This document shows positions 1 to 11,757 of a stretch of DNA of 64,000 nt, in pieces. Below the pieces are notes generated by a model that was not told the DNA's origin, did not search any database, and saw only the letters and a program-made list of their open reading frames with translations. The DNA is from Sipunculus nudus. Its lineage: Eukaryota > Annelida > Sipuncula > Golfingiida > Sipunculidae. The translations under genes and the position numbers were made by a program. The stretch is from positions 58,535,953 to 58,599,952 of the forward strand of contig CM049311.1 in the NCBI GenBank assembly GCA_026874595.1, given 5' to 3'. How positions within the stretch are numbered: position 1 is the stretch's first letter; each line of letters begins with the position of its first letter.

Positions 1-253
1 AATAAGTTTTCAGAAGCATTGAAGCATTCCTCGATTTAAATAAGTTTTCAGAAGCATTGAAGCATTCCTCGATTTAAATAAGTTTTCAGAAGCATTGAAG
101 CATTCCTCGATTTAAATAAGTTTTCAGAAGCATTGAAGCATACCTCGATTTAAATAAGTTTTCAGAAGCATTGAAGCATTTCTCGATTTAAATAAGTTTT
201 CAGAAGAATTGAAGCATTTCTCGATTTAAATAAGTTTTCAGAAGAATTGAAGC
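1..253. repeat. 38-bp tandem repeat, about 6.6 copies
   Basis: Units start at 1, 39, 77, 115, 153, 191 and 229. Each begins AATAAGTTTTCAGAAG and ends TCGATTTA. Copies differ at only one to a few bases, so the array is young or homogenised. It runs off the left edge, so its true length is unknown. No coding potential seen. Confidence 0.95.
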
Positions 254-429
254 TAATTTTCAAATTGGTTCATTTTATGTTTTTGAACGGCAACTTATAT
301 TCAAATGAAAAACAACGACCCCATTCTTACTTAAATGTTATCAAAAGCAGGATACACATGTTGCACGCCGATTTAACCTATCTTAAGATGCATGTGTCTA
401 ACCCAATAGCAAATCGAGTATATTGAGGG

Positions 430-660
430 TTCTATATATAGGTATAAATGTCTGAGATAAAAATGGCTTGGCTAAAAATGGCTGAAGTTAAATTAGCTCG
501 GGTTAAATGGCTCGGGTAAAAATGGTTTGGGTACAAATGGTCAGGGTAAAAATGGCTCTATACAGGGAAACAGTAGCTGAAGTAAAAATAACAGGGTAAA
601 AATGGCTAAGGTGAAAAAGACTAAGGTAAAATGGCTTAAGTGAAAGTGCTAAATTAAAGG
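430..660. repeat. Degenerate 16-20 bp minisatellite (GTAAAAATGGCT type)
   Basis: The phrase GTAAAAATGGCT with variable 3-6 base linkers (CGG, TGG, AGG, GAAG) recurs about a dozen times. The open frame on the other strand (503-841) is a by-product of the repeat and is not a gene. A similar array in the opposite orientation lies at 2205-2345. Confidence 0.85.
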
Positions 661-2204
661 TAACTGGTAAGCCGAGGTATAACATGGTTATAAAATTAAT
701 TTCTAAATTAGAAACATCAAAATTCAGCATCACACTGCACGTAATGTAAGTCAGGCTATATATAGTGAATGGGGTTTTAATGTGCATGTTAGAACATATT
801 TGTACTATCTTTTTTAATACATTGAAATACATGATTGGCATGACACTATTTAAAAAGTATGCAGTTATATTCTATTAACTGTTACACTATTACACTAATG
901 CATCTTTACAATTCCCGCGAACTTAGTGATTAGTGTGTTCGTTTCATAGATATCTTTGATCTCCATCCTTAGGGTTATGGTAAGTATTTCATTAACTTCA
1001 TGATTAATTGTATGATTAAGTTACACTCTTGATCATATGTTTGATAGAACCAATGTGAGTGAGCAGAGGCTGAGTTATTGGTGAGGAAATATCATATAAT
1101 TAGTGAATAAATCTTGATTAAATGTTGATCTTGCTATATTTTCCTCACAAGTCGAGCTCGAGAATGTATAAAAACCTCAGGGTTATAAAAGTTATTCTCA
1201 TAAAGACTTTATTTTTTTTATACTTTTTTTTTATTATTAATTGAGTGACCCATAATTGTTTCTTTTGCTATATTGATCAATAAAACTTATCAATAACCTG
1301 CATGTTATTTGTTGACGAAGAAGATTTGTGAAAGATTTTAATATTTATATATTAATATATATATATACATGTATTCATAAGTATATATATATGATTTACA
1401 GTTTAATAAACTTGTTATATATATGGAATCGAATTACCTAGAGCCTTTCCCGAATTTGACTTAGGACTGCGTGTTATTTATTTCGTTGTTGAAGATCAGT
1501 TTCAATATGTTAAATATTGCTTTATATATGGAGACTAGTTCCATGTCAATAACATAAACAAACATATGAAATATACCAAATATTAACATAATAAAGTTTT
1601 TGAATATTGATATACCATCTAATTATTAAGTCATTATTAGTTAATGTAAAATTATAAAATAACTATATATGTTAGCTGATGATCACGTTATGGTAATATC
1701 ACTTGAATATCTGACAAAGTTAATACATTTTGTACAGCTGTAATCCAATTAGGCGTGTAACAATGTACCGAAGAATCGATGCATCGAATTGCAAGACCTC
1801 GATTAATTAATAATCGATTATCAACATCTGAATCCATTCGTTTCGATTATTGTTTTTTTTTTTTGCATGTACTATCTAAAACACAACTGTGAGCTCTCTA
1901 ATCAGACAGAGCAGTTTTCTATAATGTGTGTGTGCCACAAATCTACTTGAAATGTTCGCTGGTGGACCACTCTACTTGCAAAGACACATATACGGCGGGG
2001 ACGAACAGTGGGAGAGATAAATTTTGTATTTATTTACTGAAATTTTCTAACATGCATTTTGCTAAAATTTGCTTTTATCTTTTCCAATGTCTGAAATTTC
2101 TACTTCAGTAAGAATTTCATCCAGAATTGAATCGAAGATAAAGAATCGATAATTGAATCGACCCTCAGGTTCACACAATTCACAGGCCTTTTCCATATCA
2201 CGTA
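661..2204. other. AT-rich stretch without recognised gene
   Basis: I see no coding signal. The part near 1755-1835 and 2125-2165 contains repeated AATCGAT / ATCGATT words, reminiscent of the ATCGAT-rich termini of some hAT-type elements. I could not find a matching terminal inverted repeat or target duplication, so no element is called. Confidence 0.5.
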
Positions 2205-2345
2205 TAAATGCCATTTTTGTTTGTGCCATTTTGATTTAGTCATTTTTGCTAGTGTCATTTTTGTTTGTGCCATTTTGATTTTGTTACTTTTACTAGTGCT
2301 ATTTGTGTTCGTGCCGTTTTGCCCGAGTCATTTTTTTTTGTCGTC
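2205..2345. repeat. Degenerate minisatellite (GCCATTTTTGT type)
   Basis: About eight copies of NCATTTTTG/NCATTTTGA spaced 16-18 bases. It is the complement of the repeat at 430-660, so the two arrays face each other across about 1.5 kb. The two overlapping small frames here are repeat shadows. Confidence 0.8.
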
Positions 2346-2507
2346 TCCCCCACAAAATTTAAGCTGGGCGACCCATTTCAAATGTTGGTTATTGGTGAAC
2401 CCAAACTGAGTTTGGTCAGATCGGAAGATATTTTAAATATGTTGTCTATATTGGTTTAATAAACCAGTCAGGGGCGTAGCCAGGATTGAGGAAGGGCAGG
2501 GGGCCAT

Positions 2508-3529
2508 CATCAGTGACGGATCAAGAAATTCGAAAACGGGGGGGGGGGGGGGGGTGTAGGGTCGCTAATATGCATGTATGGGCAAATAGGAAAACGGTTA
2601 TATATACAAGTATATATATATATATATATATATAATTTTTATTATTATAAATTTTTACTATACTTATATATATATATATTATTATTATTATTATTATTAT
2701 AATTTTTATTATTATTATTATAAATTTTTACTATACTTTATATATTTTAGTGTATGAAAATATATAATTTTTTATTTTCAATTATGAACCATGGTGTAAT
2801 TAAAGTTAGTTACAGGTACATGGGGAGGGTATGCAAGGAGGTTTCCCCCTCACATATTGGGAAATTTATTTAATATACAATGTAAACAATGTAAAGAGGA
2901 CATTTTAAGGCAATTTTCACAAAAAAATAAGGATTTCCTGTTCCTGAAAAACAGTTCCCTGACGTCATTGCGTTATGTAGATAAACTGTTGAGAGGTTCA
3001 ATATTTAATATTTATATATCTTAAAATTAGGATAAAAAAATTTCAATCGCTTTCAAACGAGTCAATGGCGCAAAAGCGCAATCACGTTTGAAACTATCAA
3101 AATATTATCTTTTAAATGTAATGCTCGTGGTAAAATAACTGATAAACTGAATTATTATGTTAAACTTTGCATTTTACCGGGTTCTGTGGTCTCGACAGCA
3201 CACAGGACTCCTAAGAGCTCAACACAGATTGCGAGTTTTAGTACCGGTATCACCATGCAGAGGAGCCGTAAGATTGTTCACCGTCGACCCCAACCAGAGC
3301 CCGGTGCTCGATCGATCTGCAGTTGATCTGCAGCTGTTAATAAATATCCTTATACTCAATTAATAAATTTGAAAGTAATTGTAACTGCAGATAACTAAAG
3401 TAAAGTCTAATTCCTTATTTATCATACGAAACATGAAAAACGAAACTAATCTCGAAAATCGGAAATATGATAAAATGAGAGATTTTGCAGCTCAACGGGG
3501 GCCGCGCGCCGAAGGATCCGCCACTGATA
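2508..3529. mobile_element. Candidate TIR DNA transposon relic (CAGTGRCGGATC ends)
   Basis: Left end ATCAGTGACGGATC (2508-2521) matches right end GATCCGCCACTGAT (3516-3529) as an inverted repeat with one mismatch. Both ends are followed inwards by G-rich or GC-rich sequence, including a poly-G run near 2538. CAGTGGCGGATC-type termini are common on metazoan cut-and-paste elements. I see no transposase frame and no clean target-site duplication. A second CCGCCACTGAT lies at 3539-3549, so the outer boundary is uncertain. Interior (AT)n at 2611-2634. Confidence 0.5.
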
Positions 3530-3552
3530 GCATATATCCGCCACTGATTTAA

Positions 3553-3554
<2 letters not shown>

Positions 3555-3600
<46 letters not shown>
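3555..3600. repeat. (AT)n microsatellite
   Basis: Uninterrupted AT dinucleotide run of about 45 bases, immediately beside the candidate transposon end. Confidence 0.95.
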
Positions 3601-3603
<3 letters not shown>

Positions 3604-3639
3604 ATTATATTTAGTGAAATTCCGAAAGGACGGCGAGTA

Positions 3640-5020
3640 CTGGATACGACCAGGGCGTGGGGGGGGGGGGCATGGCCCCCCCTCTGCCAGTCATGTTAAC
3701 AGACAAGTAATAATAAACCACTCATGTGAACAGACAACTTGAAATAACCGAAGAATAGTTAAAAATGTAATACAAAGCGTCTAGTATCTTGCCTTGAATA
3801 TTGACCCAGACAAGGTTTGTTAGTTCAATTTTTTACGATTTTTTCTTCTGTTTTTGAGACTGTCAAGTAACATCAATTTATCAGTTTCTCGACTTTGGTT
3901 ACATCTGGTGTCCTGAAACCTGTTGTGTTTAATGATTATGAATGGTTACTTCAACGTGAAGACTGGTCACGCCACTTGCATTTTTTCTATTATTTTATGT
4001 TCCTTTATTTGAGACTGGCAAATGATATTAATACTATCAAATTTGCAACTGTGGTTTCATCTAGTTTCCTTAAACCTTGTGATTTATGAGGGCCCCGCTT
4101 TAATAGATTCTTGGATCACAAGAACAAAGTTCAAGGTCACAATGGCCAGCTGGCCAGATATTTGTTCTTAAGGGGCTCAATGACCTAAATGACCTTTGTA
4201 AGTCAAGTTAATCCCTTGGAGCTTTCATAACAATAGGCCAGTAAATGATGAAATAACCGCTGCGAGCTGCTTGTTTTGTTTATATCAACGTGTTTTTAAT
4301 ATACACGCACCCGCCAAACTAATCAAAACAAATTCTACAAGGGCATCTGACAGCAATTAAGTCAGATAAGCCAGGGCTTTGCAAATGGCGTTTTGCAACA
4401 TGTGCCCATTCTACCTCCGCATATATGCAACCTATTACCATAGGTTATATGTTTTTCCAGTTTGTCAACATTGCTGTGTTTACAAACATGTTGTTGATTA
4501 ACAATTGCACATTCTTGCCAAAGGCCTTAAAAGACTTTTCACAACCAAAATTACCCTTACGTCATTACTTAAATACACAGAGGAAGCACATAATTCACAT
4601 AAATCTCTTTTTCAAAAGGTAGGTGATGGGCACCTTCAAATGATAACTCCAGTTAAGATTAACATATTGGTTCTAACTTGATTTATATATGGCCGAACAA
4701 ATAAATTAAGAATTTTTTTTTTATTTTGGATCATGAGGGCAATTTGTCCACATGTTTGTTTCCAGATGATAACTCCGGGTTCGATTGATATATTGGTTTC
4801 AAACTTAACCAATATGGCCAACTTATTTAAAAAAGATTGTGGATGCATTTTAAGCCAAACTTTTCATTCCAAATCTTCCAAACCTTTTGCTCACCTGCCA
4901 ATGATGGATGACACTTATGGAATTTCGGGTCACAAGGTCAAAAAACAGGCTCACAGGGGCCATCTGTCCACATATGGACCTAAATTGCCGAAAATATGAG
5001 GGAAATAATATTTCAGAGTG
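3640..5020. other. Non-coding, dispersed-repeat remnants
   Basis: It begins with a poly-G tract (about 3660-3670) in a GGCGTGG..CATGGCCCCCC context. From about 4110 it carries scattered words of the TGACCTTGACC family (CAAGGTCACAATGG, CCTGATTAAAAATAC). The short frames are not supported by codon pattern or similarity. Confidence 0.5.
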
Positions 5021-6590
5021 TTAAGATGATCTTGACCTTGAACTATGACCTGATTAAAAATACACATAAAGATTCCAGAAATCTTTCATGTATATGATTT
5101 GTAAAAGTTAAAAGTGATCCTCAAGAATGCTATATATCGGACAAAGGAAAGCAAACAGGCGAATTGACGGAAAAATTGGAAAGACATACTGGCACAGTGA
5201 CACAAAGAACAGGGCAGCCCACAAAAACAGACCAGGAAGAAGATAGAGAGGAACAAAATGAGACAAAGTTATGAGAAAAATAATATTTTGATTTGTTTTG
5301 ATGACCTTGACCTTGAACTTTGACCTACTTGCATGATACAGCGCTTCAAGAAATCGTTCTGATATACTATAAGTGCAAGATATGAAATGATACTTGATAA
5401 ACCGTGGCATGCAGGTTGCTTTACGTAAGACACAATAACAAGCAAGAATCAGCAAAGAGGACAACTGGCAAACAGACAGCCATACAGACAAAGTGGCACG
5501 TCCGAGATAGCTTATGGAGTAGATTATAAGAGGAACAAAATTAATTTTAGTTTTTGTAGTTAAAGTTTATAGTTTTGGAGGTATGGCCAAAAATGATATG
5601 TGTAATGTTTCCAAAAATGTAAAATTACTTTCGACATATTAGTATAAGGCATAAGATGTACCACTTTCAAAAAGATTCCTGCAAAACTGTGGCTTGTAGA
5701 ATTCTAATTGTAAGACGTAAGAACTAACTAGCAGGCGGATTGAGGAATACTGAAAAAAGAACAAACAGATTGACCAAGTGACACATCTTAGATAGTAGAC
5801 GACGAATTTCGCATATGTAGACGGTCAAGAAAAACAAAATAAGTATTAATTATGTGAAAAAAGGTTTATAGATTTTGAGATATGGCCAAACAATGATATG
5901 CGGTAGTGTTTCGAGTCCAGCATCACCTATTGGGGCCGTATTTTTATTAAATGAAAAAAAAAAAATCAAGATGCATGCGAAGGACTGATGATATGTCAGA
6001 GATTCTCTAAGATTCCTGCAAACGTGTGGCCTCCGGGGTAAGATGAATAAAATCTCGCCACCTCTCGTTTGACGAGATATTGCGAGATTTTAATCAATCT
6101 TGTTATACTCATACTGTTGAGTGCTTAAAAATAATAATAAAATAAAAAATGAAACTAAAACACTCAAGATCTAAAACTGATGGTTTTAGAAAAATGAGTC
6201 CTGGAATATCATGACATTTCCAAAAAAATAAGTAACCATGGTTACGGCAGATTAGAACAGCCACACATCAGAATAAAGGACTTGAAATTACAAAGAAAAT
6301 GAGCTATAGATGAAGAATGTATGACTCAAAGTGATAAATATATGAAGAAAAAACTGTTTTGAAACATTTTGATTACGTTGACCTTGACCTGTGACCTATA
6401 TTGATCTAAAACATAGGGATTCCATTAGACTTCTGGTTTCCATCATCTCTGTAAGCGGTTGCTGCAAAATTGTGGCCTGTAGAGTCGTGGCAAACAATTC
6501 CACAATCAAATCCACAGACATACGCGACTGACCAACTTGCTTGCCGAAATGGAAGATTTGCGGCAAGCACAATTGGGTAAAAATCCGATA
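5021..6590. repeat. Dispersed repeat family with TGACCTTGACC and TCTCGTTTGACGAGA motifs
   Basis: The block repeats three phrases. GATGACCTTGACCTTGAACT occurs at 5027-5046 (first base variants) and 5302-5321, with a variant near 6370. Runs of CAGACAGAC / AACAGACC follow. A hairpin word TCTCGTTTGACGAGA is at 6063-6077. At 6540-6577 a CTTGCCGAAAT..ATTTGCGGCAAG inverted repeat appears. The same words recur at 40.9-44.5 kb and 59.1-61.0 kb, so this is one interspersed family in several decayed copies. Confidence 0.75.
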
Positions 6591-6594
6591 AAAA

Positions 6595-7905
6595 TCCAGT
6601 TGGCCCCACCAGTCTGTAGGAACTGATAGAACAATCGATGTACTATTTCATGAAAAGTATCATGATGATCAATGTATAAAGTATTCAGATATTGAGCTTC
6701 GGTATCTTTTTTTTTAATTATTCTTGGAGGGTGGGGGATAATCCTGAGCCTTATAGCTCAGAGGGTTTGGGTAACAGAGATCCAATAATTTCAGGGTTTC
6801 CAAAGAGATTCTTTCAGGAACCTCCCTGGATGTTAAGTAAGAAGATTCTAGGTTCAGTGGTTATAATTTGTACCCTGTTAACGGACGACCTCTTCATTTG
6901 AAGGTCACCAAAATAAAGAAATAATTGCTTATAAAACAGAAAAAAATACATGGGGCGCAACCATCCCGCGGGAACACTCCATGATCAACATGCGTCCAAC
7001 GATTCATGGTTATCAATGCATTGGTTATTCAGATACTTGTGTTTTGGTATAATTTTTTTTTTAAATATCTTGGGGGTAGGGGAAGTACTAACGAGCCAAA
7101 TAGCTCGGAAGATATTGGTAACAGCGACCTTAATTCAATTTCCCAAGAGATTTTTCATGGACCACCCTGGATGTCAGGTAAGAGGATTCTTTATCCAATG
7201 ATTACGATTTGTGACCTGTTAAGGGACGACCGCATCTCTGAAGGTCTGAAAAATATAGAATAAAATGCGTAATTTACTTATGACATGTAGCGCCACCTGT
7301 CTGCAGAAACTGGTGAAACACTCCGAGATCAATATGCAGGCAAAGAATCACGGTATCAACTTTTTTGTTTATTCTCGGTGGATACGTATGAGTCCCATAG
7401 CTTGGCGGATATGGCTAAAAGAGAGCTTATTTCAGGCTTCCAAGGAGATTTATCATGGACCTCCCTTGATGTCAAGTAATAATATCATTGATTATAATTT
7501 GTACGCTGTTAAGGGACGACCGCATCTTTGAAGGTCTCAGAAAAAAATGCGTAAAAATCCGAAAAAAAAAAACGGTGGCGCCTCCAGTCTTCAGGAACTG
7601 ATGAAAATCTCCATGATTAATTTGCATTATAAGAATCATAGATGTTCAGATACTGTAGTTTTTTTTATCATATTTTAACTATTTTGTGTGTGTGTGTGGG
7701 GGGGGGGGGTACTTCTGAGCCCGTAGCTCAAAGAATATTGGCAACAGAGAAGTAATTTTTTATCTTCCGAGGAAATTGTTCCAGTACATCAAGTAAGATG
7801 ATTCTAGTTCCAATGGTTGCAACGGATGACCGCATCTTTGAACGTCTCAAAAATAGAGAAAAAAGCGTTAATATTCGGAAATATCCGGGATTGCATTGGA
7901 TCATT
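6595..7905 (+). repeat. Four diverged tandem copies of a ~300 bp unit
   Basis: Each unit reads: GGTGGCGCC-like start, 'ACTGATGAAAC', 'GATCAATATGC', a T-rich run, 'GTAGCTC', 'GATATTGGTAACAGAGA', 'CCAAGAGATT', 'GGACCTCCCTGGATGTCAAGT', then 'GTTAAGGGACGACCGCATCT'. The GGACGACC landmark falls near 6882, 7222, 7513 and 7822, giving spacings of about 340, 291 and 309. The copies are heavily diverged by indels. Open frames of 60-90 codons in the block are repeat shadows. Confidence 0.85.
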
Positions 7906-8030
7906 AGTGTCAGCAATGAACCGTTACATATTGAAGTTGGAAACATTACATTAATTATAACGTTAGTTAGTTACATCAGTTATAGGTTCTTCCCTGCGAT
8001 AATATATCACTGATGATCGCCGCCTTTTTC

Positions 8031-8497
8031 CTAAATCAACCTGGCTACTGTTTCGGTAGTACCTACAATGCCGTAAAGCTGGTCTATAACACAGGGCTGG
8101 GTGTTACCCTTCACTGGCCAGTATTTTCCCAAAGTTGTAACCTTTAATGGTGATATATTGTGTAATTGCGCGTGTAACTGTTGATGACAGGAGAGATATG
8201 ATTGGAAATCTTGAAAAGTAGTCAACTGTCATAAGATAGTTGCGCTTGTTCAGTTCAAATAAGTCGACACTTGTGACTTGGACTGGACGCTTAGGCATTT
8301 CCGTGGGAATAAGAGGTTCCATTTGAGATTTTCTGTACCGCGCACGTTTGGCAATTTTCAACCATGTCCTTGATGTGTCGGCTTATTCCGGGCCACCAAA
8401 CTGTTGGCCTGGGTCGTTCACGGCACTTCGTTACACCGAGATGACCCTCATGTATCCTCTCGAGGAAATCTTGTTGTAGCTTTGCAGGGATAATCAA
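8031..8497 (-). pseudogene. Gypsy integrase fragment (zinc-binding and start of catalytic core)
   Basis: The minus-strand translation of 8291-8497 contains the HHCC zinc finger (HEGHLGVTKCRER ... WWPGI ... CQTCAVQK) expected at the N-terminus of Ty3/Gypsy integrase. An overlapping frame (8104-8361) continues with PVQVTSVDLFELNKRNYLM and VDYFSRFP, which holds the first aspartate of the DDE core. The second Asp and the Glu regions are absent. The last 40-50 residues (8031-8200) read like the C-terminal tail of such polyproteins (LGKYWPVKG), so an internal deletion is possible. Frames overlap out of phase, showing at least one indel. Confidence 0.85.
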
Positions 8498-8593
8498 TTT
8501 AGCTTCACATAATAGAAGTCCGTCTTTCTCAGTTATTTCTGCCCGTTTCTCCCAATACTGCTTACTTTGGTTACTGAGTCCATGTTGATTTTG

Positions 8594-9209
8594 CTATCCA
8601 TCTTTAAGTAATATATAAGTATATAATATAACATAAGTAATAAATCTGCGACATGTTTCATATTCCGTAATCAAATCTTTGATCTCTTGCAGTCTCCCAT
8701 CGGTTACCGGAAGTGATTCAAATACTGTGCATAGATAGGCCGTAGCTTCCTCTACTAGGTTTGCATCACTTGCTTCAGGTTTGTTAACCGGATATCTGGA
8801 AAGTGCATCGGCTGTGTGTATCTCTTTTTCAGGCACGTACACTATCTCATATGGGTATCTCATGAGACGAATCTTGAATTGTTGTATCCTGAGTGGTAGC
8901 TCTCTCAGATCTTTGTTTCCTAACAACTGAACTAAAGGTTTGTGATCAGTCTGAACAAGGAACCGGAGTCCCATTAAGTAGTTGGAGAATTTCTCACATG
9001 CCCAAGTGACGGCAAGTGCTCCCTTCTCGATTTGAGCATATCGACACAGATTCCGAGAGAGCTCGCGAGGTATAAGAATTGTCTCCTTGTCTCTGCAGAA
9101 GGACTTCTCCTAGTTCGTATGACGACGCATCAGCAGAGATGACAGTGTCTCTATCAAGACTGTACAGAGCTAGTACGGGTTTTGAGCATAGTAGGTTTTT
9201 GATCCTCAC
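8594..9209 (-). pseudogene. Gypsy RNase H domain fragments
   Basis: Two frames cover the domain. The upstream one (8994-9209) has VLALYSLDRDTVISADASSY followed by ELGEVLLQ, matching the first catalytic Asp and the DASxxGLGAVL motif. The downstream one (8594-8974) has VQTDHKPLVQLLG and later HTADALSRYP, the conserved end of this domain. The break between them near 8980-8990 is a frameshift. In these elements RNase H removes the RNA strand during reverse transcription. Confidence 0.9.
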
Positions 9210-9348
9210 AAATGCTTCTTCTTGGTTTGGTCCCCAAACAAAAGCGTTGTCTGCTCTGGATAATAACGGATTGGTTTTGTCAGTTCAGACAGATTTGGTA
9301 GAAACTTCCCTAGCTGATTTGCCATGCCAAGGAAACGGCGAACTTCTG

Positions 9349-9990
9349 TCACATTACTGGGTTGCTCATGTTTCGCGAGAATTCACTTTTGACTGGGTTT
9401 AGTGTGACTCCAGCACTTTTCAGCCTTTCTAGGACTTGCCTCAGTCCCGAATCCTGTTCAGACTGTGTCTTTCCATAGATTAATACATCATCAATCATGC
9501 AATGGACTCCAGGTATGCCTTCATGTAATCTTGACATTCGCTTCTGGTAGATTTTACAAGCAGATGATATTTTAATTGGAAGACGATTATAGTGGTACCT
9601 TCCGATGGGAGTAATAAACGTAGTGAGGTCTCTCGACTCTGGAGACAAGACGTTCTGCAAATCCACTATTGGCGTCTAACTTTGACATTACTTTGGCCTC
9701 ACCAAGTTGTGCTAATACATGATCAACTGCTAGAATCATATAGTTCTCCCTTTTAACACTGAGATTCAACTTTGTCAACTTTGTCGGTACATATGCTGAT
9801 GAGACCGTTTGGTTTAGGTACTACAACCATATCACTGCACCAATTTGTCGGTTTGTCCACTTTTGATATGACCTCTTGCTGTTCCATTCGATTCAGCTCT
9901 TTAGTCACAAGGGCTGCGTTATAGGCACATTTCTTGGGGTAGAGAGGGCATAGGGCTTGGCATTATTGATCAGCTCAATTTTATATTCCT
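9349..9990 (-). pseudogene. Gypsy reverse transcriptase fragments
   Basis: From high to low coordinates the minus strand shows VVVPKPNG, TKLNLSVKRENYM, VMSKLDANSGF (first catalytic Asp region), DLTTFITPIGRYHYNRLP and the active-site box MIDDVLIYG near 9480-9500. This is the standard Gypsy RT order. Parts sit in at least three frames (9349-9666, 9587-9778 and an upstream frame), so the gene is broken. The sequence LDANSGF followed directly by unrelated residues suggests a small insertion or deletion near 9660. Confidence 0.9.
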
Positions 9991-10139
9991 CTTCCCATTT
10001 ACCTAAACCCTGGAACAGCTCTTTATAATCCTCATAAGGATTTAATGGTGCATCTGAAGGATTTGAATGAGCATTATCTGCGTAGTCTATGATACTCAGA
10101 ATCTGGATGTTGACCTTCAGAAGATTGAGTTATTAACTA

Positions 10140-10330
10140 CAATGTCTGTGGTGAATTTTCCTAACACATCAATTGGGAGTTTTACCTGGTCCCCATGAAT
10201 GACCTGTTGTCGTGTGTAGTTGCTCAAGTACTGAGGGCAAGCACATCAATTCAGGGATAGCAGTTACATCAGTTCCTGAGTCAATTTTGAATCTGAACTG
10301 TTTTCCCTCTACTGTAGCTTCAATTCGCCA
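10140..10330 (-). pseudogene. Gypsy aspartic protease fragment
   Basis: Minus-strand translation gives an F-K-I-DSGTDVTAIPE segment at about 10250-10290. This contains the DSG catalytic triad residue motif of retroviral-type proteases, placed correctly between the zinc knuckles and RT. The flap and the second half are not readable in one frame. Confidence 0.75.
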
Positions 10331-10429
10331 AACATCGGTTGTAGAGACTTTATCTGGTGATATATAACCTAAGAATGGTCTAGGATTTTATGATGGTTGA
10401 CTTTCATCATAGCTCAGCTCATTTACTGC

Positions 10430-10590
10430 TTAATTGCGGCAAACAGTTATAAAATGGCCCACCTTGTTACATTTTAAACACTTATCATGTGCTGCTGGAC
10501 ATTTGTCACGTGGGCGTGCTTCTGATCTACCACATCGACCACATCAACTTTTATTAATTCTTTGTCCTTGACCTTGTTTAAGAGGAGAAT
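10430..10590 (-). pseudogene. Gypsy gag zinc-knuckle region
   Basis: Just after the long gag frame the minus strand encodes CGRCGRSEARPRDKCPA and CLKCNKVGHF followed by a cysteine: a CxxCG..C pair and a CCHC knuckle for RNA binding. It is out of frame with the main gag body, so one indel separates them. Confidence 0.8.
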
Positions 10591-11258
10591 TATGCCGTTT
10601 TGGCTGGAAGTTTTGCTGTTTGCGTTGTTGAACACAGTGTTCCATGTGATCTAGCACCATAACTGACAGCATGCATTGCCGGAAATTCATCAGTGGATGC
10701 TCTAACATTTTCCTGTTGACATTTAACTACTTCACTTTGCCTGGCTTGTTGCACAGCTTTAGCTAAAGTGAGATCCGGGTCCAACTGTAATCTCATAGCT
10801 AGCTTACTATCGCTACAGCCTACAACTACTCTGTCACGGATAATTTCGTCGTGCAAATCGCGGTATTCACAATATTCAGCCAGAGTATATAGATCTGTTA
10901 TGAACGTATCTACTGGTTCATACTCTTCCTGATCACGACGGTTAAATTTGACTCGCTCATATATCACATTCCTCCGGGCAACAAAGTGGCGGTCAAATCT
11001 AGCAATAACAGTATCATAGTCACTTTGCTCCTCTGCGCTCAGTGCAAATGTAGCGAAAATATCTTCGGCTTTATCGCCCATGAGCCATATAAGCGTATCT
11101 AGCTGATTCTGTGCGAGTTTCTCACTCAGACCGGATGCTACCCGAAACCTGTTGAAGCGGCAAATCCATTTTGGCCACTGCTCAGCATGGGTGAAGTCGA
11201 ACGGCTCGGGCGCTTGTACGTGATATGAACTGTGACTACCCTCTGGCGTGTCTGGCAT
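10590..11258 (-). CDS. Gypsy Gag-like protein, intact frame of 222 codons
   Basis: This is the longest open frame in the window. It starts MPDTPEGSHS and includes PEPFDFTHAEQWPKWICRF, RFRVASGL, YERVKFNRRDQ and PVDTFITDLYTLAEYC. This layout is typical of capsid-type Gag proteins of Ty3/Gypsy elements, which form the particle around the genomic RNA. The start lies about 25 bases downstream of the likely primer-binding site, as expected for a first gene. The C-terminus runs out of frame just before the zinc knuckles. The frame is intact only because it is the youngest-looking part of a dead element; I infer no host function. Confidence 0.85.
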   Translation of the reverse strand: MPDTPEGSHSSYHVQAPEPFDFTHAEQWPKWICRFNRFRVASGLSEKLAQNQLDTLIWLMGDKAEDIFATFALSAEEQSDYDTVIARFDRHFVARRNVIYERVKFNRRDQEEYEPVDTFITDLYTLAEYCEYRDLHDEIIRDRVVVGCSDSKLAMRLQLDPDLTLAKAVQQARQSEVVKCQQENVRASTDEFPAMHAVSYGARSHGTLCSTTQTAKLPAKTA

Positions 11259-11464
11259 CTTCTCTGTTTCCCCCTCGATTTACTCTGACACCAAGTAATA
11301 TATTGTGATTGGACTTCGGTGCTAAAGAGAGTATTACCGTAAGTAACACCAATAACACAATTATGCTACAAATGGGACAACCAATTGACAACCATATATT
11401 GGTGTAGACACAAATATTATTTTTATTATATTTTTTAATAAATCAATGGTAAATCCAAAAGTAT

Positions 11465-11757
11465 TGTTGTGTGAAGTAAGGCTTATTATTTTTGTCTACC
11501 ATTTGGATGTTCAGTTATGCTTTAATTGTAAAACTTTGTGTAATAATTTAGTAGTTTCAGATCCACGATTTGTTTGGTCAATGTTTTTGTGGTCACAAAC
11601 AATGGTCTGTACATAGTAATAGTGGCTTACAAGGCTACAAGATAGAGAGTGGATCATCTGTAACAGGAACACAAGGTTACAAGTGTCAAGTAAATAAAGA
11701 CCTTTAAAACCGTACATGAACTCTCAAGTGATTTTGTGGATGTTGGCGGGAGCTCCA
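11465..11757 (+). repeat. BEL/Pao 5' LTR
   Basis: Starts TGTTGTGTGAAGTAAGG and ends GGGAGCTCCA (TG..CA). It contains a polyadenylation-type AATAAAGACC near 11693. By eye it matches 17089-17403 over its whole length at roughly three-quarters to four-fifths identity with several indels, which implies an old insertion. A 68-codon minus-strand frame here is a shadow. Confidence 0.88.

Larger units (their letters stand above)
8031..11464 (-). mobile_element. Ty3/Gypsy retrotransposon relic, 3'-truncated
   Basis: On the minus strand the order is primer-binding region (about 11280-11295, TGGTGTCAGAG), gag, zinc knuckles, protease, reverse transcriptase, RNase H and the start of integrase, the Gypsy order. 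Several frameshifts and stops break pol, and no 3' LTR is seen beyond 8031, where integrase stops after its first catalytic region. The 5' LTR would lie at 11298 upward, but a BEL/Pao LTR begins at 11465. The Gypsy LTR was therefore either interrupted or truncated by that element. Non-functional by inspection. Confidence 0.9.
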
